From: Verrucomicrobiota bacterium
GTDB lineage: Bacteria > Verrucomicrobiota > Verrucomicrobiia > Chthoniobacterales > UBA10450
Direction of reading: 5' to 3'
Assembly: GCA_003217965.1 (NCBI GenBank)
Contig: QHNB01000197.1
Span: forward strand, 1-7,379
DNA length: 7,379 nt
The position numbers and the translations under genes were made by a program. Positions 1 through 5,741 of this stretch are shown here, piece by piece. The notes below the pieces were generated by a model. It saw only the letters and a list, made by a program, of their open reading frames with translations, searched no databases and had not been told where the DNA came from. Each line of letters opens with the position of its first letter. Positions within the stretch are counted from its first letter, which is position 1.

Positions 1-1
1 A

Positions 2-901
2 CCCGCGCTGACCAGTTCGCGGTTAAATGACGCGAGCGGCGGCTTTCTTTTGTTCAAGTGCGAAAATTTTCAGAAAGGTGGCGCGTTTAAAGCGCGCGGG
101 GCGACAAATGCCGTCTTTTCGCTCGATGATACTGCGACGCGGCGTGGTGTTGCTACGCATTCGTCAGGCAATCATGGCAGTGCGGTTGCGCGCGCGGCGA
201 AACTTCGCGGCATTTCAGCCCACATTGTGATGCCATCGAACTCGGCCAAGGTGAAAGTGCGCGCTGTTGAGAGTTACGGCGCACAAATTGTCTTTTGCGA
301 ACCGACACAAGAGGCGCGGGAAGCGGCCTGCGCGGAAGTGATCGCAAAAACAGGCGCGATTCTAATTCACTCGTTCGAGAACGAACACGTCATGGCGGGA
401 CAGGGCACAGCAGCTGTGGAATTGCTTCAGGACATTCCGGACATAGATGTTGTGATCTGCCCCGTTGGCGGTGGCGGGTTGCTTTGCGGCACCGCGGCGG
501 CAGCGAAATCGATACGGCCGGAAATCAAAGTGATCGCAGCCGAACCACTTAATGCTGATGATGCGGCGCAATCGTTTCGCGCAGGCCATTTGATTCATTC
601 CAAAAAGAAATTCACGATCGCGGACGGACTACGGACAAACGTCGGCGCGCCAAATTTTACGATCATCCAGCGGTACGTAGACGACATCGTCACTGTGAGT
701 GAGGAAGCCATTGTCATGGCGATGCGCACAATCTGGGAGACGATGAAAATAATCGTCGAACCATCAGCGGCAGTTCCCTATGCGGCGATCATCGAGAATA
801 AGATCGACATTGGCGGAAAACGTGCCGGCATCATTCTCACGGGCGGCAATGTCGATCTCGACGCGTTGCCGTGGATCGCAGGTGCAGCGGCTGAGAGTTG
901 A
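2..901 (+). CDS. PLP-dependent threonine/serine dehydratase or serine racemase-like enzyme (5' partial)
   Basis: Fold-type II PLP enzyme that deaminates L-threonine or L-serine to a 2-oxo acid, or racemises serine, in the cytosol. The reading frame is open from base 2, so the N-terminus lies outside the window. A TTG at 50 is internal, because residues before it (PALTSSRLND) match the family's usual lead-in. In the 299 visible residues, FKCENFQKGGAFKARG (about 18-33) holds the Schiff-base lysine (K30). HSSGNHG (53-59) gives the substrate loop and the catalytic-serine position. GGGGLL (about 156-161) is the PLP-phosphate loop, and LTGGNVDLD lies near the end. EPLNADD (about 181-187) matches the E/A/D divalent-cation site of eukaryotic serine racemases. 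The protein stops after this catalytic domain (family about 320 aa), with no ACT regulatory domain, so it is not the long IlvA form. Dehydratase versus racemase cannot be decided from sequence alone. The stop codon lies inside a 7-bp-periodic tract. Confidence 0.93.
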   Translation, partial: PALTSSRLNDASGGFLLFKCENFQKGGAFKARGATNAVFSLDDTATRRGVATHSSGNHGSAVARAAKLRGISAHIVMPSNSAKVKVRAVESYGAQIVFCEPTQEAREAACAEVIAKTGAILIHSFENEHVMAGQGTAAVELLQDIPDIDVVICPVGGGGLLCGTAAAAKSIRPEIKVIAAEPLNADDAAQSFRAGHLIHSKKKFTIADGLRTNVGAPNFTIIQRYVDDIVTVSEEAIVMAMRTIWETMKIIVEPSAAVPYAAIIENKIDIGGKRAGIILTGGNVDLDALPWIAGAAAES

Positions 902-913
902 TAGTTGAGAGCA
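893..913. repeat. 7-bp periodic tract overlapping the dehydratase stop codon
   Basis: Three consecutive heptamers, GAGAGTT, GATAGTT and GAGAGCA, run across the end of the dehydratase gene, and its TGA stop (899-901) is part of the array. The same heptamer theme recurs at 1716-1750. The tract therefore supplied or replaced the last codons of the gene. Confidence 0.6.
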
Positions 914-923
914 TGGGGCCACA

Positions 924-948
924 GTCAGCGACAGCGGCTACAGCTGAC
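924..948. repeat. Dispersed about 20-bp repeat, copy 1, with inverted arms
   Basis: GTCAGC (924-929) and GCTGAC (943-948) can pair around a 13-base loop. The first 20 bases of this stretch recur in the same orientation at 6365-6385, with a single local difference (CGACAGCGG here, CGACGGGCGG there). No T-run follows, so this is not a convincing terminator for the dehydratase. It looks like a fragment of an interspersed repeat. Confidence 0.5.
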
Positions 949-990
949 GCACAGCAACGCACCGGGACACCTTATACGGACGTGTCGCGG

Positions 991-1708
991 TCACTTGATC
1001 CTCTCGGATACGTTGTACCAATTCCATTGGTCACTCGCGCTCCCCGCTCTCGCGCCAGCTACCCTAGCTGCGTTACCGCCTACCCGCGGACTTCCGCAGT
1101 CCGCGTCTTCCCAATTTCGCCGTTGTCAGGGGAGAAGGCCTGGCTCCAGATAGGATGCTCTTTATCCCGCGCGTCCCACCTGAACATCACGATAATCGGT
1201 TTTCCCTTGAAGCTGTCTTTGGCAAAAAAATGTCCCACATTGTTCTCAAACGAACCGACCACAGGCGGGTCCAAAACGCCGACATTGCTGGCCACCCAAT
1301 ATAAGCTCCACAATCTGGTTTTCGGATTGAAAAGTCGCAAGGTGAGGCCTTCGAAACGTTTCCCTCCTGACCGGGCATCTCCGTCGTCGAATAGGTGTCC
1401 ATATCGGCCGTGCCGCTCAAGATTTTCGCGTTTTCGTCCCAGGAATCGAATTCTGTCCAGTCTTTGCAGTTTTCCAGTCGCTTGTTTAGTCGGCGATTAT
1501 GCATTTTCCATTTCCCGACCAGAAAATCGAAATCGCTTGGGGATGATGTCGCCGAAGCAGTGATTTTTAATTCGCCATTTGGATCAAAGCTTAATTTGGG
1601 GATGGTCAGGGTTTCATCCGTGGTCAGAACCGTGTTTTGAGCTTCGCCGGAGCGGCTCGCATTGATGGTGCAAAGAGCAAGGAATAAAATCGTCGTTAGG
1701 TATTTCAT
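991..1708 (-). pseudogene. Decayed gene for a secreted DUF1579-like protein
   Basis: Translation from ATG at 1708 begins MKYLTTILFLALCTINAS, a signal peptide ending near GEAQN. A conserved domain opens with SDFDFLVGKWKMHNRRL and continues through ENCKDWTEFDSW. The frame is lost at the TTTCCC run (1359-1364, + strand); one extra base there would join it to EGLTLRLFNPKTRLWSLYW and VLDPPVVGSF, then FRWDARDKEHPIWSQAF in the next frame. A second one-base shift near 1113-1117 would give NWE. After an 81-bp insertion, WNWYNVSERIK and a TGA at 991-993 follow, like the WEWNWY ending usual in these proteins. The domain is known mainly as a protein of unknown function (DUF1579-like; name moderately sure). 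Two shifts plus an insertion argue for a pseudogene, though a sequencing error could explain either shift. The gene is divergent from the LysR gene. Confidence 0.8.
1027..1107. repeat. 81-bp palindromic element inserted in the DUF1579-like pseudogene
   Basis: This block separates the NWE and WNWY codons of a motif that is normally continuous. It carries several inverted repeats: CGCGGACT (1085-1092) with AGTCCGCG (1098-1105), CAGCTA (1056-1061) with TAGCTG (1065-1070), and a GC-rich CGCG...CGCG segment near 1036-1054. It encodes no protein of its own but is open for 27 codons in the frame of the flanking protein motif. CCAATT occurs at 1018-1023 and 1111-1116 on the + strand and may be a 6-bp target duplication, but the exact boundaries are uncertain. 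Best read as a non-autonomous REP- or MITE-like element. Confidence 0.65.
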
Positions 1709-1715
1709 ATGCACG

Positions 1716-1750
1716 GCTGACAGCTGACAGTTGAGAGTTGAGAGTTGATG
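1716..1750. repeat. Tandem heptamer array (5 units)
   Basis: Five adjoining 7-bp units: two copies of GCTGACA, two of GTTGAGA, and one GTTGATG. The array ends 7 bases upstream of the start codon of the minus-strand pseudogene, so it sits where that gene's ribosome-binding site would be expected. The units belong to the same theme as the tract at 893-913. Confidence 0.75.
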
Positions 1751-1848
1751 TCTTAGGAGAAAGGCAATTGTAAGTCGGGAAAGGAGTCGGTTCGTTAATT
1801 TCGCAAGGGTTTGCTCACCCTCAACGCTGAACATCTGGGGTAGATGGG

Positions 1849-1922
1849 CGGATTGCGGCGTGACGCCGCAACCAACACGCGAGACGCGTGCGCTACCCGA
1901 CCCGGATAGATCCCGCAATCCG
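1849..1922. repeat. 74-bp palindromic element with 10-bp terminal inverted repeats
   Basis: CGGATTGCGG (1849-1858) is exactly complementary to CCGCAATCCG (1913-1922). Inside lie a perfect odd palindrome, TTGCGGCGTGACGCCGCAA (1853-1871), and a 21-bp segment (1876-1896) that ends in TGCGCTAC and recurs in shortened form at 6461-6479. The nested arms allow alternative hairpins. No coding capacity is seen. The structure suits a REP- or MITE-like interspersed element. Confidence 0.65.
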
Positions 1923-2017
1923 GATTTTGGACGAATCGATTCCATTTGCTGAGATTGCAGCCGAAACGGCTGCGGCTGCAGAAATTTGTCCCGCAGACTC
2001 GATCCGACGATACGGAC

Positions 2018-2041
2018 GCGCTTGAAGTAACGCGCAAGCGC
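2018..2041 (+). promoter_or_regulatory. Inverted repeat upstream of the LysR gene (candidate operator or leader hairpin)
   Basis: GCGCTTG (2018-2024) and CAAGCGC (2035-2041) form perfect 7-bp arms around 10 bases, ending 7 bases before the AGGAGG ribosome-binding site. LysR-type proteins usually bind interrupted dyads near their own promoter. The spacing here (T-N12-A) is one base longer than the classic T-N11-A box, so an mRNA hairpin or repeat debris is equally possible. Confidence 0.35.
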
Positions 2042-2057
2042 TTCTAATAGGAGGCTC

Positions 2058-2957
2058 ATGGAGATTCACCAACTCCGCTACTTCGTCGCCGTTGCTGACG
2101 AAGGGAATTTCTCGCGCGCAGCCGAAAAGGTGCGGGTCGCTCAGCCGTCGCTGAGTCAGCAAATTCAAAAACTTGAAGCGGAAATGGGCCAGCCACTTTT
2201 CGATCGACTGCCGCGAACAGTCGTTCTCCACGAGGCGGGCCGATGTTTGCTCGAGTTTGCCCGGAAAATTCTGGCCAGCGTGGCCGATGCGCGACGCTGC
2301 GTCGATGAGTTAAAAGGTGAAGTCGTTGGCCGGCTGGGCGTGGGAGCTATCCCCACTATCGCCCCCTACGTTTTGCCTCCTTTGATAGGAACGTTTCAGA
2401 AGCGGTATCCAAGGGTGACTCTCGAAATCGTCGAGGATGTAACGGAAAACATCGCTCGGCGACTGGAAGATGGGGAACTGGACACAGCATTCGCCTCGAC
2501 CTGCGATCCTGGCCCTACCATAGAACGTCATTCTCTAGGGGAGGAAGCGCTCTTGCTCTTGCTGCCGAAAGATCATGCTTTGGCAAAGAAGAAGCAGGTG
2601 AAGTGGAGTGATCTCAAACCGGAAAAGTTTCTCATTTTACATGAAATCAACTGCCTTTCGCACCAGGTGAGTGCGCTACTGACAGCGAACGATCTCCGAC
2701 CAGATCTGGCTCTCAAAGGTGCTCAACTTGGCACCATTGCCGGTATGGTTGCAGCAGGAATTGGAATAGCGCTTGTGCCGGAAATGATGGTCCGGTACCG
2801 GCCCATCCCCGGCTGCGTAAGTTTATCCTTTGCTCCACCGACTCCGAAGCGGGAGCTCAACCTGTTACGCAATCCACTCCGGTTTCAGAGTAGGGCGGCG
2901 GAAGCGTTCCGCGAAGAAGCTACCGCCGCCTTTTCTGTCTCTGCCAATAACCAATAA
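2058..2957 (+). CDS. LysR-type transcriptional regulator, OxyR-like
   Basis: Complete 299-residue LysR-family regulator, acting as a DNA-binding oligomer in the cytosol. The N-terminal winged helix-turn-helix (about 1-60) includes FSRAAEKVRVAQPSLSQQIQ, followed by a linker helix. The effector domain begins GRLGVGAIPTIAPYVLPPLI (91-110), close to the matching stretch of E. coli OxyR. FLILHEINCLSHQ places a cysteine at residue 199, the same number as the peroxide-sensing Cys199 of E. coli OxyR. The position of OxyR's partner Cys208 is leucine. GTIAGMVAAGIGIALVPEM (225-243) is the usual LysR/OxyR C-terminal signature. The start is fixed by AGGAGG at 2049-2054, a rather short 3 bases before the ATG. 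No katG, ahpC or other oxidative-stress target is next to it. LysR family is certain; the OxyR-like subgroup is probable, and the inducer is unknown. Confidence 0.95.
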   Translation: MEIHQLRYFVAVADEGNFSRAAEKVRVAQPSLSQQIQKLEAEMGQPLFDRLPRTVVLHEAGRCLLEFARKILASVADARRCVDELKGEVVGRLGVGAIPTIAPYVLPPLIGTFQKRYPRVTLEIVEDVTENIARRLEDGELDTAFASTCDPGPTIERHSLGEEALLLLLPKDHALAKKKQVKWSDLKPEKFLILHEINCLSHQVSALLTANDLRPDLALKGAQLGTIAGMVAAGIGIALVPEMMVRYRPIPGCVSLSFAPPTPKRELNLLRNPLRFQSRAAEAFREEATAAFSVSANNQ

Positions 2958-2973
2958 CTGACGATCGGTCAGT
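2957..2973. promoter_or_regulatory. Palindrome overlapping the LysR stop codon
   Basis: ACTGAC (2957-2962) and GTCAGT (2968-2973) are perfect 6-bp arms around GATCG, beginning at the last base of the LysR TAA. No T-run follows, so a rho-independent terminator is unlikely. The pattern resembles TetR-family operator palindromes, and it lies downstream of the minus-strand small ORFs. Function unknown. Confidence 0.3.
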
Positions 2974-3000
2974 CCATAGTTTCCGCTGCCACGTTTGTCG

Positions 3001-3171
3001 TCATGGAAGCCTCATGATGGCATGAGTAACCGGCAAGAACGGCCAGACCGAAATGATTGCGAATATTCCGAAGATCATGAGCTCCGGGAAAAAATGCGCC
3101 CGGTCCCTCTGCTGGTAGCGCTCGGAGAGGAAACGAAGAGCACGCAAACGCGTCGAGGTAATGCTTTCCAT
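3001..3171 (-). CDS. Predicted small single-pass membrane protein (56 aa)
   Basis: Not recognised as a named family. The ORF starts at ATG 3171 and ends at TGA 3001-3003. It begins MESITSTRLRALRFLSERYQ with a basic, amphipathic-looking N-terminal half containing YQQRDRAHFFPE (about 19-30). One hydrophobic segment follows, LMIFGIFAIISVWPFLPV (about 31-48), with a short tail. This charged half followed by a membrane helix looks like a natural small membrane protein rather than chance translation, and about two-thirds of codons end in G or C. A purine-rich GGGGG lies about 11 bases before the start, inside the end of the upstream ORF. The start is 2 bases after the stop of the neighbouring 74-codon minus-strand ORF, suggesting translational coupling. 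It could still be a non-coding stretch or a remnant. Confidence 0.45.
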   Translation of the reverse strand: MESITSTRLRALRFLSERYQQRDRAHFFPELMIFGIFAIISVWPFLPVTHAIMRLP

Positions 3172-3173
3172 AT

Positions 3174-3398
3174 TTAGATTACCCCCTTGTGAGCGTTGAT
3201 GACGGTCTGGTGGTGAAGGAGCGGGAGCAAAAGAGTTACATTTGCGACGGTGCCGGCCACGAGGCCTAGAAATTCAAGGTTCGCGATTGCCTGCTGCCAA
3301 TGATCGGCAAAACGCGAAATCCGGCCGAGCACCCTTGCGCGGACCTGTCCTAACAGGTGGCCATTACCGGTCCCCCTGATGAAGTTTAATTTTTTCAT
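3174..3398 (-). CDS. Hypothetical small protein (74 aa), coupled to the next small ORF
   Basis: No family recognised. From ATG at 3398 the product starts MKKLNFIRGTGNGH. A basic helix-like stretch follows (RVLGRISRFADHWQQAIANL, about 24-43), then a hydrophobic segment FLGLVAGTVANVTLLLPLL (about 45-63). A TTG six codons further upstream is a possible alternative start. No clear Shine-Dalgarno sequence precedes either start. The TAA stop (3174-3176) is 2 bases from the ATG of the 56-aa ORF, which is the main argument for a two-gene unit. Part of the frame overlaps a perfect hairpin, ACCTGT-CCTA-ACAGGT (3343-3358). A degraded gene or chance frame is possible. Confidence 0.33.
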   Translation of the reverse strand: MKKLNFIRGTGNGHLLGQVRARVLGRISRFADHWQQAIANLEFLGLVAGTVANVTLLLPLLHHQTVINAHKGVI

Positions 3399-3639
3399 AC
3401 AAACACACGACGACAAGCAGCAGGCCTTTTGAAAGACTTTGTGCGTCTAGCAGCGATAGGCTTTGCCTATATCAGTGACGCTCCGGCCCTGATCCATTTC
3501 GTTAGCCAGCGTTTCATTGCGGTTCCGAGATCGGTGGTGCCGACGAATGCGTCCCTTTGCCAGCCGCGGAATAATTTGAGTCTTGGCCTATCCCGATACG
3601 CGTTTGTTAGTCGCCGAACCGTTAGCGATAGTTTGATCA
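3399..3639. other. Intergenic region upstream of the FAD monooxygenase
   Basis: This gap lies between the divergent small ORFs and the monooxygenase. A perfect short hairpin, ATAGGC-TTT-GCCTAT (3456-3470), is present. No convincing promoter elements or coding frame were found; the + strand frame running through it and into the monooxygenase gene gives arginine- and serine-rich peptide without domain features. Confidence 0.5.
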
Positions 3640-4905
3640 ATGAGCGCGCCGCCAAAGATTCGAACTCGCTGCGTGATTGTTGGAGGCGGGCCTGCCGGGA
3701 TGATGACCGGCTACTTGCTCGCGCGCGCAGGTGTTGATGTGGTGGTGCTGGAAAAGCACGCCGATTTCAATCGCGATTTTCGCGGCGACACCATTCACCC
3801 GTCCACGCTTGATCTCGTCTACGAGCTCGGCTTGCTCGATGAATTTCTAAAGCTACCGCATCAGGAATTTTCTCAATTGAAGGGAATTTTTAATGGTCAC
3901 CTCGTTCCGATGGCGGACTTCTCGCGTCTGCCGACCCACTGCAAGTTGATCGCTTTCATGCCGCAATGGGATTTTTTGAATTTTTTCTCCGCTGAAGCCA
4001 GACGCTTCCCGTCTTTCGTTCTGCAGATGGAGCATGAAGTGGTCGATCTCATCTTCGACCAGCAGCGCGTTGCCGGTGTCCGAGTCAAGACTCCGGACGG
4101 CGAACGCGATTTTCGCGCCGATCTCGTTATCGGCGCGGATGGACGTCACGCCCTCACCCACACACGCGCCGGCTTTCAAATTCAAGAACTAGGTGTCCCC
4201 ATCGACGTCCTTTGGATGCATATTTCCAAACGCGAAGGTGATCCCGAGCAATTATTCGGATTTTTTCGTCACGGCAAACTTCTCGTTCTAATTAACCGAG
4301 ACACTTATTATCAGGCTGGCTTTGTTATTCCGAAGGGCGGCATTGAAACGATCAAGCAGCGGGGGTTGCGCGCGCTGCACCGCGACATCGTGGCGCTCGC
4401 GCCCTTTCTGAGGGATCGCATCGCTGAGCTCGATGATTGGTCGAAAATCAAATTGCTGACCGTGCAGATCAATCGTCTGCGCAGTTGGTGCCGCGAAGGA
4501 TTGCTTTGCATCGGCGATAGCGCGCATGCGATGTCGCCTGCGGGCGGCGTCGGCATCAACCTCGCTCTACAGGATGCGGTCGCGACCGCAAACTTACTCG
4601 CGGCTAGGTTGAAAGCCGGAGCGGTATCTGTCGCCGACTTGCGGCTAGTGCAAAAGCGCCGAGAATGGCCGACGCGTGTGATCCAGGCGATGCAGGCGTT
4701 CATTCATCGCCGAGTCGTAACCGGACGCGAGTCTAAAAGCGGCGACTCGCTCCCAATTCTCCTCAAGTTTTTACAATGGTTTCCTGCATTCCAGTCGTTG
4801 CCGGCCCGCCTCATTGGTATTGGCCCGCGGCCGGAGCACATCCATTCACCGGTTGCGAACGGAGACCGCCGCTACAAGGCGACGACAAAAAGATCGCGAT
4901 CGTAA
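3640..4905 (+). CDS. FAD-dependent monooxygenase, group A (PHBH/UbiH-like)
   Basis: Complete 421-residue flavoprotein of the PHBH-fold family, which uses FAD, NAD(P)H and O2 to hydroxylate an organic substrate. The first FAD motif VIVGGGPAG (12-20) leads to an acidic ribose-binding strand ending at VVVLEK (34-39). RGDTIHPSTL (48-57) is the usual segment after it. DLVIGADGRH (161-170) is the DG motif, and LCIGDSAHAMSPAGGVGIN (289-307) is the GD motif contacting the FAD ribityl chain. No transmembrane segment is evident. Length is slightly above the usual roughly 400 residues because of a basic tail (RRYKATTKRSRS). ATG at 3640 fits the position of the Rossmann fold, but no strong Shine-Dalgarno sequence precedes it. 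The substrate cannot be told from sequence. An ICMT-type methyltransferase gene follows after 102 bases, so co-transcription is possible. Confidence 0.92.
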   Translation: MSAPPKIRTRCVIVGGGPAGMMTGYLLARAGVDVVVLEKHADFNRDFRGDTIHPSTLDLVYELGLLDEFLKLPHQEFSQLKGIFNGHLVPMADFSRLPTHCKLIAFMPQWDFLNFFSAEARRFPSFVLQMEHEVVDLIFDQQRVAGVRVKTPDGERDFRADLVIGADGRHALTHTRAGFQIQELGVPIDVLWMHISKREGDPEQLFGFFRHGKLLVLINRDTYYQAGFVIPKGGIETIKQRGLRALHRDIVALAPFLRDRIAELDDWSKIKLLTVQINRLRSWCREGLLCIGDSAHAMSPAGGVGINLALQDAVATANLLAARLKAGAVSVADLRLVQKRREWPTRVIQAMQAFIHRRVVTGRESKSGDSLPILLKFLQWFPAFQSLPARLIGIGPRPEHIHSPVANGDRRYKATTKRSRS

Positions 4906-4939
4906 CTCGCGCTACATCGACCCTTGGGTTGAGCGCTGC

Positions 4940-4971
4940 CAACTTGACGCGGTATGGAACGTTACAAGTTG
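4940..4971. promoter_or_regulatory. Inverted repeat upstream of the first ICMT-family gene
   Basis: CAACTTG (4940-4946) and CAAGTTG (4965-4971) are perfect 7-bp arms separated by 18 bases, located 37 bases before the start of the methyltransferase gene. The left arm includes a TTGACG that resembles a -35 box, but no acceptable -10 lies at the right distance. It may be a regulator-binding dyad or chance. Confidence 0.25.
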
Positions 4972-5007
4972 CCGGCACCTGGGAGATAACCGAAGAGGGA
5001 GATCGCT

Positions 5008-5568
5008 ATGCCGCTCTCGCTCCAGCTCGGACTTATCTATCTGATTTCGGAATTGCTTTTGACGGTGACCCGGCGGTCGCGCAGCCGGAGTGGGATGAAG
5101 CAGGACCGAAGCACATTGCGGGTTTTATGGATGGTGATCACGGTGAGTATCGCAGCAGGTGTGTTTGTAGCCGTGAATTGGCGGGCGGCGGCGCTTCCGT
5201 TCGGACGAGTGTTGGCGATCGTTGCCGTAGCGATTTTCGTCGTGGGACTGGTGTTGCGCTGGTGGGCGATCATCACCCTCGGCCGATTTTTTACCGTGGA
5301 TGTGACGATCCAGAAAGACCATGAACTGGTCGATCGCGGGCCGTTCCGCTTGGTCCGGCATCCATCATATACCGGCGTGCTCCTGGCGTTCGTCGGTTTC
5401 GCGTTGTCGCTGAGGAATTGGGCGGCTTTGGTGGTCATTCTCATGCCGATCTTCGTGGCGTTTGTCCGCCGGATGAATGTGGAGGAGGAGGCGCTCTCCC
5501 AAGCCCTCGGTCGTCATTATGCCGAATATATGGCACGGACGAAACGGTTAGTGCCGGGGGTATATTAG
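5008..5568 (+). CDS. Integral-membrane methyltransferase, ICMT/PEMT family
   Basis: 186-residue membrane protein of the isoprenylcysteine carboxyl methyltransferase-like family, which transfers methyl groups from SAM to lipophilic substrates in the membrane. Hydrophobic segments lie at about 3-20, 37-56, 68-90 and 121-154. The conserved C-terminal catalytic signature is present: DRGPFRLVRHPSYTGVLL (109-126) with the RHPxYxG core, then NVEEEALSQALGRHYAEYM (157-175) with the acidic EEEAL and the Y..Y pair, and a short tail ending LVPGVY. GAGGGAG (4995-5001), 6 bases before the ATG, is a good ribosome-binding site and fixes the start. Bacteria do not prenylate C-terminal CaaX proteins in general, so the true substrate is unknown; bacterial members are often annotated only at family level. 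Confidence 0.9.
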   Translation: MPLSLQLGLIYLISELLLTVTRRSRSRSGMKQDRSTLRVLWMVITVSIAAGVFVAVNWRAAALPFGRVLAIVAVAIFVVGLVLRWWAIITLGRFFTVDVTIQKDHELVDRGPFRLVRHPSYTGVLLAFVGFALSLRNWAALVVILMPIFVAFVRRMNVEEEALSQALGRHYAEYMARTKRLVPGVY

Positions 5569-5741
5569 GAAAATGACGCGTGACGAATTGTGAGAGAGCC
5601 AGACGGTGAATCATTGGAAGTTCTAAAAAATGGACAAGTGACGGCGGCGCACAGCGCCGTGGTTGTATCGGCTTACCGCGAGAGGAATTAGTTTGATTCG
5701 CGTCCGTTAAAATCGGGAAAACGTGTCTTAATGTTTATTGG
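5569..5741. other. Gap between the two ICMT-family genes
   Basis: It starts with a weak 7-bp periodicity directly after the stop codon (AATGACG, CGTGACG, AATTGTG; 5572-5592). It then holds a GC-rich inverted repeat, ACGGCG (5641-5646) with CGCCGT (5655-5660), which is not followed by a T-run. TAAAAT at 5708-5713 resembles a -10 box for the next gene but has no matching -35. The gap makes a tight operon between the two methyltransferase genes unlikely. Confidence 0.4.

Larger units (their letters stand above)
1709..2057. other. Repeat-rich intergenic region between divergent genes
   Basis: These 349 bases lie between the start of the DUF1579-like pseudogene (minus) and the LysR gene (plus). 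The region must hold the promoters of both, but no -35/-10 pair stands out. It contains a heptamer array (1716-1750), a 74-bp palindromic element (1849-1922), a perfect hairpin GCAGCCG-AAA-CGGCTGC (1957-1973), and an inverted repeat just before the LysR ribosome-binding site. The open frames crossing it read as low-complexity or repeat-derived peptide and are not believed to be genes. Confidence 0.7.

Noticed and set aside
50..52. TTG as the start of the dehydratase
   Set aside because: The frame is open and family-like upstream to base 2, so the TTG is internal and the gene is cut by the window edge.
924..948. Rho-independent terminator after the dehydratase
   Set aside because: A hairpin is possible, but no T-run follows and the sequence recurs elsewhere as a repeat.
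898..1563. A 221-codon + strand frame
   Set aside because: It is antisense to the DUF1579-like pseudogene and yields proline- and serine-rich sequence without domain features.
1716..1750. CRISPR or iteron array
   Set aside because: The units are 7 bp, contiguous and without spacers; there are no cas or replication genes nearby, and the length does not fit iterons.
1187..2059. A 290-codon minus-strand frame starting at 2059
   Set aside because: The first 117 codons cross repeats and the LysR upstream region. The natural start is the signal peptide at 1708, and the 3' part after 1359 is out of frame with the conserved domain.
3429..3737. A 102-codon + strand frame before the monooxygenase
   Set aside because: It overlaps the monooxygenase start in another frame, is rich in Arg and Ser towards the end, and has no family features or ribosome-binding site.
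4776..5324. A 182-codon + strand frame bridging the monooxygenase and first methyltransferase genes
   Set aside because: It overlaps both well-supported genes in another frame and has no recognisable domain.
5693..5713. Promoter TTGATT...TAAAAT before the second methyltransferase gene
   Set aside because: The spacing is only 9 bases, far too short for a standard promoter.
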